Shown one piece after another: positions 10,629 to 19,234 of a stretch of 64,000 bases of DNA. Under the pieces are notes generated by a model. That model had not been told where the DNA came from. It was given only the letters and a program-made list of their open reading frames with translations, and did not search any database. The position numbers were made by a program, and so were the translations under genes. Origin of the DNA: Actinocatenispora thailandica (GTDB taxonomy: Bacteria; Actinomycetota; Actinomycetes; Mycobacteriales; Micromonosporaceae). The stretch is taken from NCBI RefSeq assembly GCF_016865425.1, contig NZ_AP023355.1, positions 1,300,198 through 1,364,197 on the forward strand. The letters are read 5' to 3'. Numbering within the stretch: the first letter of the stretch is position 1; each line of letters opens with the position of its first letter.

Positions 10629-11225
10629 GTGAGCCCGCGACCCGTGAACAAGGACGAGAAGCGTGCCGAGATCCTGGACGCGGCGATCCGGGTGTTCGCC
10701 CGCGACGGCTACCACCCGACCAAGATCGAGGACGTCGCCCGGCAGGCGCGGGTCGCCAAGGGCACCATCTACCTCTACTTCACCAGCCGGGACGACATCC
10801 TGGCCGCCGCGTTCGAGCGGTTCGCCGACGAGGCACTGCACGGCGTCCGGGCCATCGTCGAAGCGGACGGCCCGGCGCTCGACCGGCTGCACGCACTGGT
10901 GCGCGCCATGGTCACCGGGGCGACCGCCGAGCCGGAACTGGCCCGCATCGTGTTCGACTTCTGGGCGGTCCGCGGCCCCGGCACCGGCACCGTCGACTTC
11001 GCCCGGATCTACGCGGAGTACCGCCGGCTGGTCGCGGTGCTGCTCGACGACGCCGCCGCCGAGGGCGCGGTGCGCCCCGACGTGCCCGAGCAGACCCCGG
11101 CGGTACTCGTCGGCCTGGTCGAGGGGGTCCTGCTGCAGTGGCTCGTCGACCCCGCCGGCGTCGCGGCCGAACCGGCCGCGCGCACCGCCACCGACCTGCT
11201 GCTCGCCGGCCTCGCGCCGCGCTGA
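10629..11225 (+). CDS. TetR/AcrR family transcriptional regulator
   Basis: The 198-residue protein has the TetR N-terminal helix-turn-helix (residues about 9-55: KRAEILDAAIRVFARDGYHP, then IEDVARQARVAKGTIYLYF) and an all-helical ligand-binding C-terminal domain. GTG 10629 is preceded by AAGGAGGCGAC. It should bind the palindrome at 10593-10618 and repress its own promoter and the oxidoreductase gene 58 bases downstream on the same strand. The ligand is unknown; the N-terminal half resembles regulators of fatty-acid or efflux genes (FadR/AcrR-like). Confidence 0.88.
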   Translation: MSPRPVNKDEKRAEILDAAIRVFARDGYHPTKIEDVARQARVAKGTIYLYFTSRDDILAAAFERFADEALHGVRAIVEADGPALDRLHALVRAMVTGATAEPELARIVFDFWAVRGPGTGTVDFARIYAEYRRLVAVLLDDAAAEGAVRPDVPEQTPAVLVGLVEGVLLQWLVDPAGVAAEPAARTATDLLLAGLAPR

Positions 11226-11283
11226 TCGCGCCGCTCGCCGGCCTTGCGCCGCCTTGATCGCCACGTTCACCGAAGGAGCCGGG

Positions 11284-12171
11284 ATGGACCGCAACGCCCG
11301 AGTACTGGTCGCCGGAGCGACCGGGTACCTCGGCCGCAACATCGCCGTCGCGCTGCACGACGCGGGCTTCCGGGTGCGGGCTCTCGCCCGCGACCCGCGC
11401 CGGCTCGACCCGATCCGGCCGGCCTGCGACGAGGTGTTCGTGGGTGCGGCGACCCGGCCGGAGACGCTGGCCGGGCTCTGCGACGACGTCGACGTGGTGG
11501 TGTCGTCCGTCGGGTTGCGCACGCTGCGCGGCAAACCGACGCCGGAGCAGGTCGATCTCGGCGCGAACCTGAACATCCTCGCCCGGGCGCGCGAGGCCGG
11601 GGTGGGCCGATTCCTGTTCGTCAGCGTGCTGCACGCCGCGGAACTGGCCGAACGGGTGCCGATCCTGCGCCCGCGCGAGGAGTTCACCCACCGGCTGGTC
11701 GACAGCGGGCTGACCTGGACGGTGCTGCGGCCGACCGGCGCGTTCAACGACATGGCCGAGATCTTCCGGCTGGCCGCGCGCGGGGCCGGGATGGTGTTCG
11801 GCGACGGTCGGTACCGGATCAACCCGGTGCACCCGCGAGACATCGGGGACCTGGTCGCCGAGTCGATCCGGGACTCGGCGCTGGTCGACCAGGAGTTCGG
11901 CTTCGGCGGGCCGGACACCTACACCGCCGCGGAGATCGTCGAACTGGCCCAGCGGGTACTCGGGCGTCGTCGGCGACCGTGGCACCTGCCGTACTGGCCG
12001 GTCGAGGCGCTGTCCGCGGCGCTGCGCCCGATCAACCGCAACGCGTCCGGGTTCCTGCGGTTCTTCTGCGAGTCGCTCGGCCGGGACATGGTCGGCACCC
12101 CCATCGGGCAGCGCCACCTCGTCGACTACTTCGCCGCCCTCGCCGCCGGCACCGACACCGGCAGCCGCTGA
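11284..12171 (+). CDS. NAD(P)-binding oxidoreductase of the atypical SDR class
   Basis: The 295-residue protein starts with a Rossmann nucleotide-binding motif (VLVAGATGYLGRNIA) and has the VVSSVG and FLFVSVLHA strands of NmrA/YbjT-like atypical short-chain dehydrogenases, then TWTVLRPTGAF. The classical YxxxK catalytic pair is not evident at its usual place, as in many NmrA-type members that act as sensors or non-classical reductases. A C-terminal region (about 210-295) includes YWPVEALSAALRPINRN. ATG 11284 follows GAAGGAG. It is probably co-transcribed with and controlled by the TetR gene upstream. Confidence 0.8.
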   Translation: MDRNARVLVAGATGYLGRNIAVALHDAGFRVRALARDPRRLDPIRPACDEVFVGAATRPETLAGLCDDVDVVVSSVGLRTLRGKPTPEQVDLGANLNILARAREAGVGRFLFVSVLHAAELAERVPILRPREEFTHRLVDSGLTWTVLRPTGAFNDMAEIFRLAARGAGMVFGDGRYRINPVHPRDIGDLVAESIRDSALVDQEFGFGGPDTYTAAEIVELAQRVLGRRRRPWHLPYWPVEALSAALRPINRNASGFLRFFCESLGRDMVGTPIGQRHLVDYFAALAAGTDTGSR

Positions 12172-12251
12172 CCGCGTTCCCGGGCTGCCCGCGCCGCCGC
12201 CGGTGCGCGCTAGAGTTGCCGCGGCTTTCGGGTGGGCGAGGGGGAGGCGCG

Positions 12252-13073
12252 GTGCCGGAGGGGCACACGATTCATCGGCTGGCGCGTGAGCACCGGCGGT
12301 TGCTGCGCGGCAGCGCCCTGCGGGTGTCCAGCCCGCAGGGCCGGTTCGCGGCCGGCGCCGCTCGGCTCGACGGGGCCACCCTGACCGGCACCGACGCGTA
12401 CGGGAAGCATCTCTACCACCGCTACCGCACCGGCGGTGGCGAGCTGCTGCGGCTGCACGTGCACCTGGGGCTGGCCGGCAAGTTCTTCACCGGCAGCGGG
12501 GCCGCGCCGGCCCCGACCGGGGCGGTCCGGCTGCGGGTGGAGACCGCCGACGGGTGGCTGGATCTGCGCGGCCCCAACGCCTGCGAGCTGCACACCCCGG
12601 CCGACCAGAAGGCGCTGTACGCGCGGCTCGGTGCCGACCCGCTGCGACCCGACGCCGACCCGGACACCGCGTACCGCCGGATCGCCCGGTCCCGGGTGGC
12701 CGTCGGCCAGCTGCTGATGGACCAGACGGTGCTGGCCGGGGTGGGCAACATCTACCGCGCGGAGATCCTGTTCCGGCACCGCATCTCGCCGTACCGGCCG
12801 GGCCACGAGCTGTCCGCCGACACCTGGGCGCGGCTGTGGCCGGACCTGGTCACGCTGATGCGGGCCGGGGTGCGCACCGGCCGGATCGACACGGTCCGCC
12901 CGGAACACGAACCGCGGGCGATGGGCCGGCCGCCGCGGGTCGACGCGCACGGCGGCGAGGTCTACGTGTACCGCCGGGCCGGCCAGCCGTGCCACGCCTG
13001 CCGCACCGAGGTGCGGGTCGCCGAGATGGCCGCTCGCAACCTGTTCTGGTGCCCGACCTGCCAACCGGCATGA
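12252..13073 (+). CDS. Fpg/Nei family DNA glycosylase (endonuclease VIII type)
   Basis: The 273-residue enzyme removes oxidised bases and nicks the abasic site. After the initiator GTG the chain starts PEGHTIHRL, giving the catalytic Pro2 and Glu3 of the family; the PEGH form is typical of actinobacterial Nei proteins. The helix-two-turn-helix DNA-binding region contains GQLLMDQTVLAGVGNIYRAE. The C-terminus has a zinc finger with Cys pairs (CHAC and CPTC) and NLFWC. GTG 12252 follows GAGGGGGAGG. A TAGAGT -10 lies at 12211-12216. It probably forms a single-gene transcript. Confidence 0.9.
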   Translation: MPEGHTIHRLAREHRRLLRGSALRVSSPQGRFAAGAARLDGATLTGTDAYGKHLYHRYRTGGGELLRLHVHLGLAGKFFTGSGAAPAPTGAVRLRVETADGWLDLRGPNACELHTPADQKALYARLGADPLRPDADPDTAYRRIARSRVAVGQLLMDQTVLAGVGNIYRAEILFRHRISPYRPGHELSADTWARLWPDLVTLMRAGVRTGRIDTVRPEHEPRAMGRPPRVDAHGGEVYVYRRAGQPCHACRTEVRVAEMAARNLFWCPTCQPA

Positions 13074-13202
13074 CGGTGCCGCACCCTGCGTCCGCGCCGA
13101 ACTCCGGATCGGCGCCACTCGCCGGGCCCGTGCCGCCCGCCGGGTAGCTGCATCGCGCACCTGCCCGCCGATCCGTCAACCCCGACGGCACCGGTCGGGA
13201 TG

Positions 13203-13613
13203 TCAGGGGTGCAGGGTGAGGCCCTTGAGGGCCTTGTCGACGTCGGCCCGTGGCCCGTACACGGCGATGCCGACCAGCGCGAGCTTCTCGGTGGGTACCG
13301 CGGCGACGGCGGCCCGGTTGTCGGCGTCGTTGTCGGTGCCGAACAGCTCCTCGGTGTAGACGCCGACCCGCAGCCCGCGGCCGAGGGCCCGGCCGTGCGC
13401 CCGGTTCAGGGCGCCGGCGTCGGCGGTGAACACCAGTACCGGCTGGCGGAGCATCGGCAGGTAGTCGACTCCCGAGCCGTCCCGGTAGGGCAGGCCGACG
13501 GTCTCGCCGATCGCGCCGGCGATGCCACCGGACAGGAACGCGGTGACGTTGAGTCGCTTCCAGGCGGCCAGGTCGTCGCGGACCACGAGGCCGATCTTGG
13601 TGGAGAAACGCAT
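13203..13613 (-). CDS. DUF2000 domain protein
   Basis: The 136-residue protein fits the DUF2000 family, small alpha/beta proteins of unknown activity: an opening KIGLVVRDDLAAWKRLNVTAF, FLSGGIAGAIG, and LVFTADAGALNRAHGRAL, then VGVYTEELFGT. It is divergent from an AraC-type regulator with an 80-bp gap, so that regulator probably controls it. Confidence 0.75.
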   Translation of the reverse strand: MRFSTKIGLVVRDDLAAWKRLNVTAFLSGGIAGAIGETVGLPYRDGSGVDYLPMLRQPVLVFTADAGALNRAHGRALGRGLRVGVYTEELFGTDNDADNRAAVAAVPTEKLALVGIAVYGPRADVDKALKGLTLHP

Positions 13614-13693
13614 GCCGGCAGCATCGCGCGGACCGCGGCGCTCGGTCTTGAACGCTGGTGCGCCGGCGCCGTGCCGCGAGGCAGGATGGCGAC

Positions 13694-14524
13694 GTGACGC
13701 AGGACTGGTCCCGGTACTGGCGGTCCGACACCGGGCGCATCGAGGCGATGCACGCGCATTTCGAACGGCACGTGTACCACCGGCACAGCCACGACGCGTA
13801 CTCGTTCGGGGTGACCGAGTCGGGTGCGCAGGCGTTCGCCTGCCGCGGTGCGTCGCGGGTGAGCGCCGCCGGGATGGTGATGGCGTTCAACCCGGAGGAT
13901 CCGCACGACGGCCGCGCCGCCGACACGCTCGGGTTCACCTACCGGATGGTGCACCTGGGGCCGGACCTGATCGGCGGCGCGCTCGCCGACCTCGCCGGCC
14001 GCCCGGTTGGCTCGCCGCTGTTCGTCGACCCGGTCCTCGACGACCCGGTACTGGGGGCCGCGCTGCGCCGCGCGCACCAGGCGCTGCTCCCCGACGACGG
14101 GCTGCCCACCGCGACACCGCTGCGGCGCGCCGAACTGGTCGACACCGCGGTACGGCTGGTGGTGGCGCGCGGCGCGACCGGCCGTCCGGACCCGGCGGCG
14201 CCCGCGGACCGGTCGGTCGCCGTGGCGGCCCGCCGGTACCTGGACGACACGTACCTGACCGGGCTGGACACCGCCGAGCTGGCCGCGGCGGCGGGCGCCA
14301 GCCGGTTCGCCGTGTACCGGGCGTTCCGTGCCGCCTTCGGCCTGTCGCCCAGCGACTACCAGCGGCAGCTGCGGCTGCGGTACGCGCGGCGGCTGCTCGC
14401 CGCGGGCACCCCGGTGGCGGTGGCGGCCGGTACCGCCGGGTTCGCCGACCAGGCGCACCTGACCCGCTGGTTTCGCCGCTGCTACGCCGTCACCCCGGCC
14501 GTCTTCGCCGGCTCGACCGGCTGA
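13694..14524 (+). CDS. AraC family transcriptional regulator
   Basis: The 276-residue protein has an N-terminal cupin-like ligand-binding domain (HFERHVYHRHSHDAYSFGVT, then GMVMAFNPEDPHDG) and a C-terminal double helix-turn-helix of AraC type (residues about 180-270; GLDTAELAAAAGASRFAVYR and GFADQAHLTRWFRRCY). GTG 13694 is preferred to an upstream ATG at 13658, because the latter adds only basic filler and the GTG has an AGGATGG site upstream. It is divergent from the DUF2000 gene and convergent with the MOSC gene, with a hairpin between the two stops. Confidence 0.85.
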   Translation: MTQDWSRYWRSDTGRIEAMHAHFERHVYHRHSHDAYSFGVTESGAQAFACRGASRVSAAGMVMAFNPEDPHDGRAADTLGFTYRMVHLGPDLIGGALADLAGRPVGSPLFVDPVLDDPVLGAALRRAHQALLPDDGLPTATPLRRAELVDTAVRLVVARGATGRPDPAAPADRSVAVAARRYLDDTYLTGLDTAELAAAAGASRFAVYRAFRAAFGLSPSDYQRQLRLRYARRLLAAGTPVAVAAGTAGFADQAHLTRWFRRCYAVTPAVFAGSTG

Positions 14525-14530
14525 GCCGGA

Positions 14531-14566
14531 GCCCCGGCGCCGCCCTGCGCACCGCGGCGCCGGGGC
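14531..14566. terminator. Bidirectional terminator between AraC and MOSC genes
   Basis: A perfect 13-bp stem (14531-14543 with 14554-14566) and a 10-base loop lie between two convergent stop codons (14524 and 14582), so one hairpin can end both transcripts. Confidence 0.7.
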
Positions 14567-14581
14567 CGGGGCGCCGCGCGG

Positions 14582-15124
14582 TCAGACCCGCTCCAGCGGC
14601 CGGTGCGGGCCGGCGGGCAGCTCGACGGTGACCGGGTCGCCGGGACGCACCGGGCCGCCGACCCGGACGATGCTCATCACCCCGGCCCGGCGCACCACGT
14701 CGCCCGCCGCGTCCCGGTCCACCACCTGCTTGAGCAGCCCGGGCTGGAAGTCGTCGATCTGCCGGCACGGGTTGCGCAGCCCGGTCACCTCCAGCACGGC
14801 CGCCGGGCCGAGCCGCAGCACGGCGCCGACCGGTAGGCCGAGCAGGTCCACCCCGCGGGTGGTGACGTTCTCGCCCAGCTCGCCCGGCGCCACCGCGAAC
14901 CCGGCGGCGTCGAGTTCGGCGAACAGTTCCTCGCCGATGAGGTGGACCTGGCGCAGGTTCGGCTGGCTGGGGTCGCGCGCGACCCGCGAGCGGTGCTGGA
15001 CCCGCGCGCCGGCATGGGCGTCACCGTCCACCCCGATGCCGGCCAGCAGCGTGATCCGGTCCCGGTTCGGTTTGCTGAACGCGTGTTCCGGGTCGCTGCT
15101 GACCGCTGTCACGATGCCATTCAT
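14582..15124 (-). CDS. MOSC domain protein
   Basis: The 180-residue protein is a single MOSC domain, related to the C-terminus of molybdenum cofactor sulfurase and to YiiM-type proteins that handle N-hydroxylated substrates. Visible marks are GVDGDAHAG, NLRQVHLIGEELF, PGELGENVTTRGVDL, and the conserved cysteine in GLRNPCRQID, which would carry the sulfur or bind the cofactor. ATG 15124 is the first sensible start. No molybdenum-enzyme genes are nearby, so the partner is unknown. Confidence 0.85.
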   Translation of the reverse strand: MNGIVTAVSSDPEHAFSKPNRDRITLLAGIGVDGDAHAGARVQHRSRVARDPSQPNLRQVHLIGEELFAELDAAGFAVAPGELGENVTTRGVDLLGLPVGAVLRLGPAAVLEVTGLRNPCRQIDDFQPGLLKQVVDRDAAGDVVRRAGVMSIVRVGGPVRPGDPVTVELPAGPHRPLERV

Positions 15125-15241
15125 CCGCGCTGCTCCAGCTGTCGTTCGGGTGGGGGGTGCCCGGGGCCGGGCAGGCCGGCCCCGCGGCGTCGGTCCGCGG
15201 GGGTTGCCGGGCGCGCCGGGTGGCCGGCCGGGAGGGCACGC

Positions 15242-16785
15242 CTACAGGTCGCGGAAGGTTTCGATCTCGGCGCCGAGCAGGTTGAGCCGGTCCGCGAGCT
15301 GCTCGTACCCGCGGTTGATCACGTACACGTTGCGCAGCACCGAGGTGCCCTTCGCCGCGAGCATCGCGATCAGCACCACGACCGCGGGGCGCAGTGCCGG
15401 CGGGCAGATCACCTCGGTGCCGGACCACCGGGTCGGGCCCTCCACGTACACCCGGTGCGGGTCGAGCAGGGTGACCCGGGCGCCGAGTTTGGTCAGCTCG
15501 GTGAGGTAGACGGCGCGGTTCTCGTACACCCAGTCGTGGATCAGGGTCTGGCCCTGCGCGGTGGCCGCGATCAGCGCGAAGAACGGCAGGTTGTCGATGT
15601 TGAGGCCGGGGAACGGCATCGGGTGGATCTTGTCCAGCGGCGCGTGCAGCGACGACGGGCGGATCGTCAGGTCGACCAGCCGGGTGTGCCCGTTCGCGGC
15701 GTGGTACTCGGCGGACCGGTCGTAGTCCAGCCCCATCTCCTCCAGCAGCGCCAGCTCGATCTCCAGGAACTCCACCGGCACCCGCTGGACGGTCACCTCC
15801 GATTCGGTGACCAGCGCGGCGGCGATCAGGCTCATCGCCTCGATCGGGTCCTCGCTGGGGCGTAGTCGATGTCCCGCTCGATGTTCGGCACGCCGTGCAC
15901 GGTCAGCGTGGTGGTACCGATGCCGTCGATGCGCACGCCGAGTTCGGTGAGGTAGAAGCAGACGTCCTGCACCATGTAGTTCGGGCTGGCGTTGCGGATG
16001 ATCGTCACGCCGTCCCGGCGGGCGGCGGCCATCAGCGCGTTCTCGGTGACGGTGTCGCCGCGTTCGGTCAGCACCACCGGCCGGTCCGGTACGGCGTCGC
16101 CGTCCACCTCGGCGTGGTAGGAGCCGCCCGTCGCCTTGACCTCCAGGCCGAACGGCCGCAGCGCGGTCATGTGCGGTTCGACGGTGCGGGTGCCCAGGTC
16201 GCAGCCGCCCGCGTAGGGCAGCTCGAACCGCTCGTGGTCGTGCATCAGCGGCGCCAGGAACATGATGATGCTGCGGGTGCGGCGCGCGGCCTCGGCGTCC
16301 ATCGCGGCCAGGTCGAGCTGCGCCGGCCGGATGATCTCCAGATCGTTGGCCTCGTTGAGCCAGCGGGTTCGCACCCCGATCGAGTTCAGCACCTCCAGGA
16401 TGCGGTTGACCTCCTCGATCCGGGCGACCCGGCGCAGGGTGGTGCGGCCCTTGTTCAACAGCGCCGCGCACAGCAGCCCGACACCGGCGTTCTTGCTGGT
16501 CTTGACGTCGATGCTGCCGGACAGCTTGGCGCCGCCGCGGACTCGCAGGTGCATCGGGCCGGAGTGGCCGAGCGACACGATCTCCGAGTCCAGCGCGTCG
16601 GAGATGCGGGTCAGCATCTCCAGGCTCAGGTTCTGGCCGCCCTGCTCGATGCGATGCACGGCACTCTGGCTGGTGCCGAGCGCGGTGGCAAGCTGGGTCT
16701 GGGTCCAGCCGCGGTGCTTGCGCGAGTCGCGGATGAGCCGGCCGATGCGCTGCAGGTACTGGTCGTCGGGCATGTCCGGGACCAT
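15242..16785 (-). pseudogene. HTH-MurA fusion (UDP-GlcNAc 1-carboxyvinyltransferase-like), frameshifted
   Basis: Two minus-strand frames join into about 514 residues. Residues 10-65 form an XRE-type helix-turn-helix (WTQTQLATALGTSQSAVHRI). The rest is a MurA-like EPSP-synthase fold that would transfer enolpyruvate to UDP-GlcNAc, the first step of peptidoglycan synthesis. The catalytic Lys-Asn (DVKTSKNAG) and catalytic Cys (YAGGCDLGTRTVEPH) are both present, and the C-terminal frame carries PSEDPIEAMSLIAAAL and PFPGLNIDNLPFFALIAAT. The frames join if one base is missing at the G4 run 15857-15860. All key residues are retained, which favours a sequence error over decay. It probably is not the main murA but a regulator-linked paralogue. 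Confidence 0.75.
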
Positions 16786-16893
16786 ATCTCATGACTGAGG
16801 TACGTCGCGCGGCGGATCGCCGAGAAATATCGCGGTGATGCCGGTCAAATCGGCAGATACGATCCGTGCCATGACGTTTACCGGAGCCTTACC

Positions 16894-17766
16894 GTGAGTT
16901 GGCAGCGGGCTCGACGACTCGACGGGCCGGACCTCGTCGCCCGCGTCTCGGCCGCCACCGGGGTACCGCTGAGCTACCGCGGGCGGTGTCCCGGCGGCGA
17001 GGTCGGTGCCGCGTACGTGTGCTGGCCGGACGGGCGCCCCGGCGTGCTGACCTGGCAGCCGGGTTCGCTGCTCGGGCGGCAGCGCGCGATCGCCGAGCTG
17101 CTCGCGCTGGCCCGCTCGCGGGGTGTGCCGGCCCCGGCGTACCGGCTGGTGGTGCCGCTGACGGTGGGCGGCGAGCCGGCGGTGGCCGTGGTGCAGGAGC
17201 GGTTGCCCGGCGCGCCCCCGGATCGGTTCGACGAGGCGCTGATCGGCGCGATGCTCGCCGCGCACGAGCGGTTCGCCGGGCTGCTCGCCGACCGGTCCGA
17301 CGTGCCGCCCGCCGCGCTGTACCTGACCGGCGACGGGCCGGGGTTCTGCCTGCACGGCCCGCTCGCCGGCCACGACCGGCGCAGCGCCCGGCTGCTGTCC
17401 TGGATCGAGGCGGTCGGTGCGGTGAGCACGCCGACGATGGCCGGTGACGACCTGGTGCACCTGGACTTCCATCCCGGCAACGTGCTGGTCGACGGCTCCG
17501 GCGCGCTGACCGGGATCGTCGACTGGGACGGCGCGGCCCGCGGCGACCACCGGTTCGACCTGGTGACGCTGCGCTTCGCGGTACCGCCGGACCGGCCGGC
17601 GCTCGCCGCCCGGCTGGACGCCGAGCTCGCCGCCCGGCTGACCGCCGACGAACTCCGGCCGTACTGGGCGTCGATGGCGCTGCGGCAGGTCGACTGGGCG
17701 ATCCGGCACCACGACGCGCGGACCGTGCAGCGTTGGCTGACCCTCGCCGAGACCCGGGTGGACTGA
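16894..17766 (+). CDS. Aminoglycoside phosphotransferase-family protein
   Basis: The 290-residue protein has the kinase-like APH fold: the catalytic loop HLDFHPGNVLVDG (Asp base and Asn metal ligand) and the metal-binding GIVDWDGAARGDHRFDL are intact. N-terminal lobe features are weak, as is common in this family. Substrates range from antibiotics to choline or homoserine, and none can be assigned. GTG 16894 overlaps the stop of a possible 8-codon frame that starts at 16871 and contains a TTA codon. The gene is followed 163 bases later by an MFS transporter on the same strand, so kinase and efflux pump could form one operon. Confidence 0.8.
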   Translation: MSWQRARRLDGPDLVARVSAATGVPLSYRGRCPGGEVGAAYVCWPDGRPGVLTWQPGSLLGRQRAIAELLALARSRGVPAPAYRLVVPLTVGGEPAVAVVQERLPGAPPDRFDEALIGAMLAAHERFAGLLADRSDVPPAALYLTGDGPGFCLHGPLAGHDRRSARLLSWIEAVGAVSTPTMAGDDLVHLDFHPGNVLVDGSGALTGIVDWDGAARGDHRFDLVTLRFAVPPDRPALAARLDAELAARLTADELRPYWASMALRQVDWAIRHHDARTVQRWLTLAETRVD

Positions 17767-17816
17767 GCCGGCCGGCGGAAAGCGTTCGCCAGCCGGCGGC
17801 GCGGCCGTTAGCGTGT

Positions 17817-17912
<96 letters not shown>

Positions 17913-17929
17913 ACGACGACGGGACGAGG

Positions 17930-19176
17930 ATGAGCGAGCGCAGCGCCGTCACCGGCGTCGTCGACCGGGCCCGTACCGGCCGGGGCGGTCCGGTGCTGAT
18001 CGCCGGGCTGGTCGTCGACTCGCTGGGCAACGGGCTGTTCCTGCCGCTGTCGCTGGTCTACTTCACCCGGCTGACCGACATTCCGCTGGCGCTGCTGGGC
18101 GTGCTGATCAGCGTCGGCAACGTGCTGACGCTGCCGATCCCGGTGTTCGCCGGCGCGCTGGTGGACCGGTTCGGCGCGGTACCGCTGGTGGTCGGCGCGC
18201 AGCTGCTGCAGGCCGGCGGGTTCCTCGGCTACGCCTACGTGCGGACGCCGGTACCGGTGTTCCTCGCGATGACGGCGACCGGGGTCGGGGTGCGGTTCTT
18301 CTGGTCGGCGATCTTCACCGCGATCGCCGACTACACCGACGGCCGGCCCGGCGGCCGGCTGACCAAGGACGACTGGTTCGCCTGGGCCAACATGACCCGT
18401 ACCGCCGGGCTCGGCGTCGGCGGCCTGGTCACCGGGCTGGTGGTCGGCGCCGACCGGACCGGCGCGTACCACCTGGTGGCGTACGCGACGGCGGGTTGCT
18501 TCCTGGTCGCCGCGGTGGCGATCGGGATCGCCGTCCGGGCGCCGCGGCTGCGGGGACACACCGAGGCGACCGGCGGTTACCGTGCGTTGCTGCGGGATCG
18601 CCCGTTCCTCGGGCTGACCGGCCTCAACACCATCTGTGCGATGACCTCGATGATGCTCGGGCTGGCGCTGCCGACGTTCGTGGCCAGCGGGCTGCACGGG
18701 CCCGGCTGGCTGACCGCGGCGCTGCTGTCCGGCAACACGGTGCTGGTGTCCCTCGCGACCGCCCCGCTCATACGGCGGGCCGCCGGGGCGCGGCGCACCC
18801 GGGTGCTGGCCGGCGCGCTGCTGATCTGGGCGGCGTGGGCGCTGCTGCTCGCCGCGCTGCGCCCGGGCAGCCGGTGGCTGCTGGTGCCGCTGCTCGCGGT
18901 CGGCACCCTGCTGTTCACGGTGGCCGAGTCGCTGCACGCGCCGACCTCGATGGCGCTCGCCTCGGCGGTGTCGCCGGCGCACTCCCGGGCCGCTACCTCG
19001 CCACCTTCCAGTACTCGTTCACGCTGGCCGGGATCGTGGCGCCGACCTTCTTCGCGACCCTGTTCGGGCTGCACCGCGCGCTGCCCTGGCTGGCCCTCGC
19101 GGTACTGGACGTCGGGGCGGCGGTCGTGTTCGCCCGGCTGGAACGCGTCCTGCCCGGTCGGGCGCTGCGCAACTGA
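17930..19176 (+). pseudogene. MFS transporter, frameshifted near the 3' end
   Basis: Read across one frameshift this is a 415-residue twelve-helix major facilitator protein. Helix 1 is VLIAGLVVDSLGNGLFLPLS and the loop 2-3 motif A is GALVDRFG. The first frame is coherent to VAESLHAPTSMALASAVSP. The continuation (RGRYLATFQYSFTLAGIVAP, helix 11, and ERVLPGRALRN end) is in the next frame. Adding one G to the CCCGGG run at 18984-18989 restores a single frame. ATG 17930 is preferred because GGGACGAGG precedes it. It is likely a drug or metabolite exporter linked to the upstream phosphotransferase gene. Confidence 0.75.
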
Positions 19177-19181
19177 CCGGT

Positions 19182-19219
19182 ACCCGGCGGGGCCGCGGAC
19201 TCCCGCGGCCCCGCCGGGT
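19182..19219. terminator. Strong bidirectional terminator between MFS and GNAT genes
   Basis: A perfect 17-bp stem (19182-19198 with 19203-19219) with a 4-base loop lies between convergent stops at 19176 and 19235. Confidence 0.8.
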
Positions 19220-19234
19220 GCTGGGGGCCGTCGG

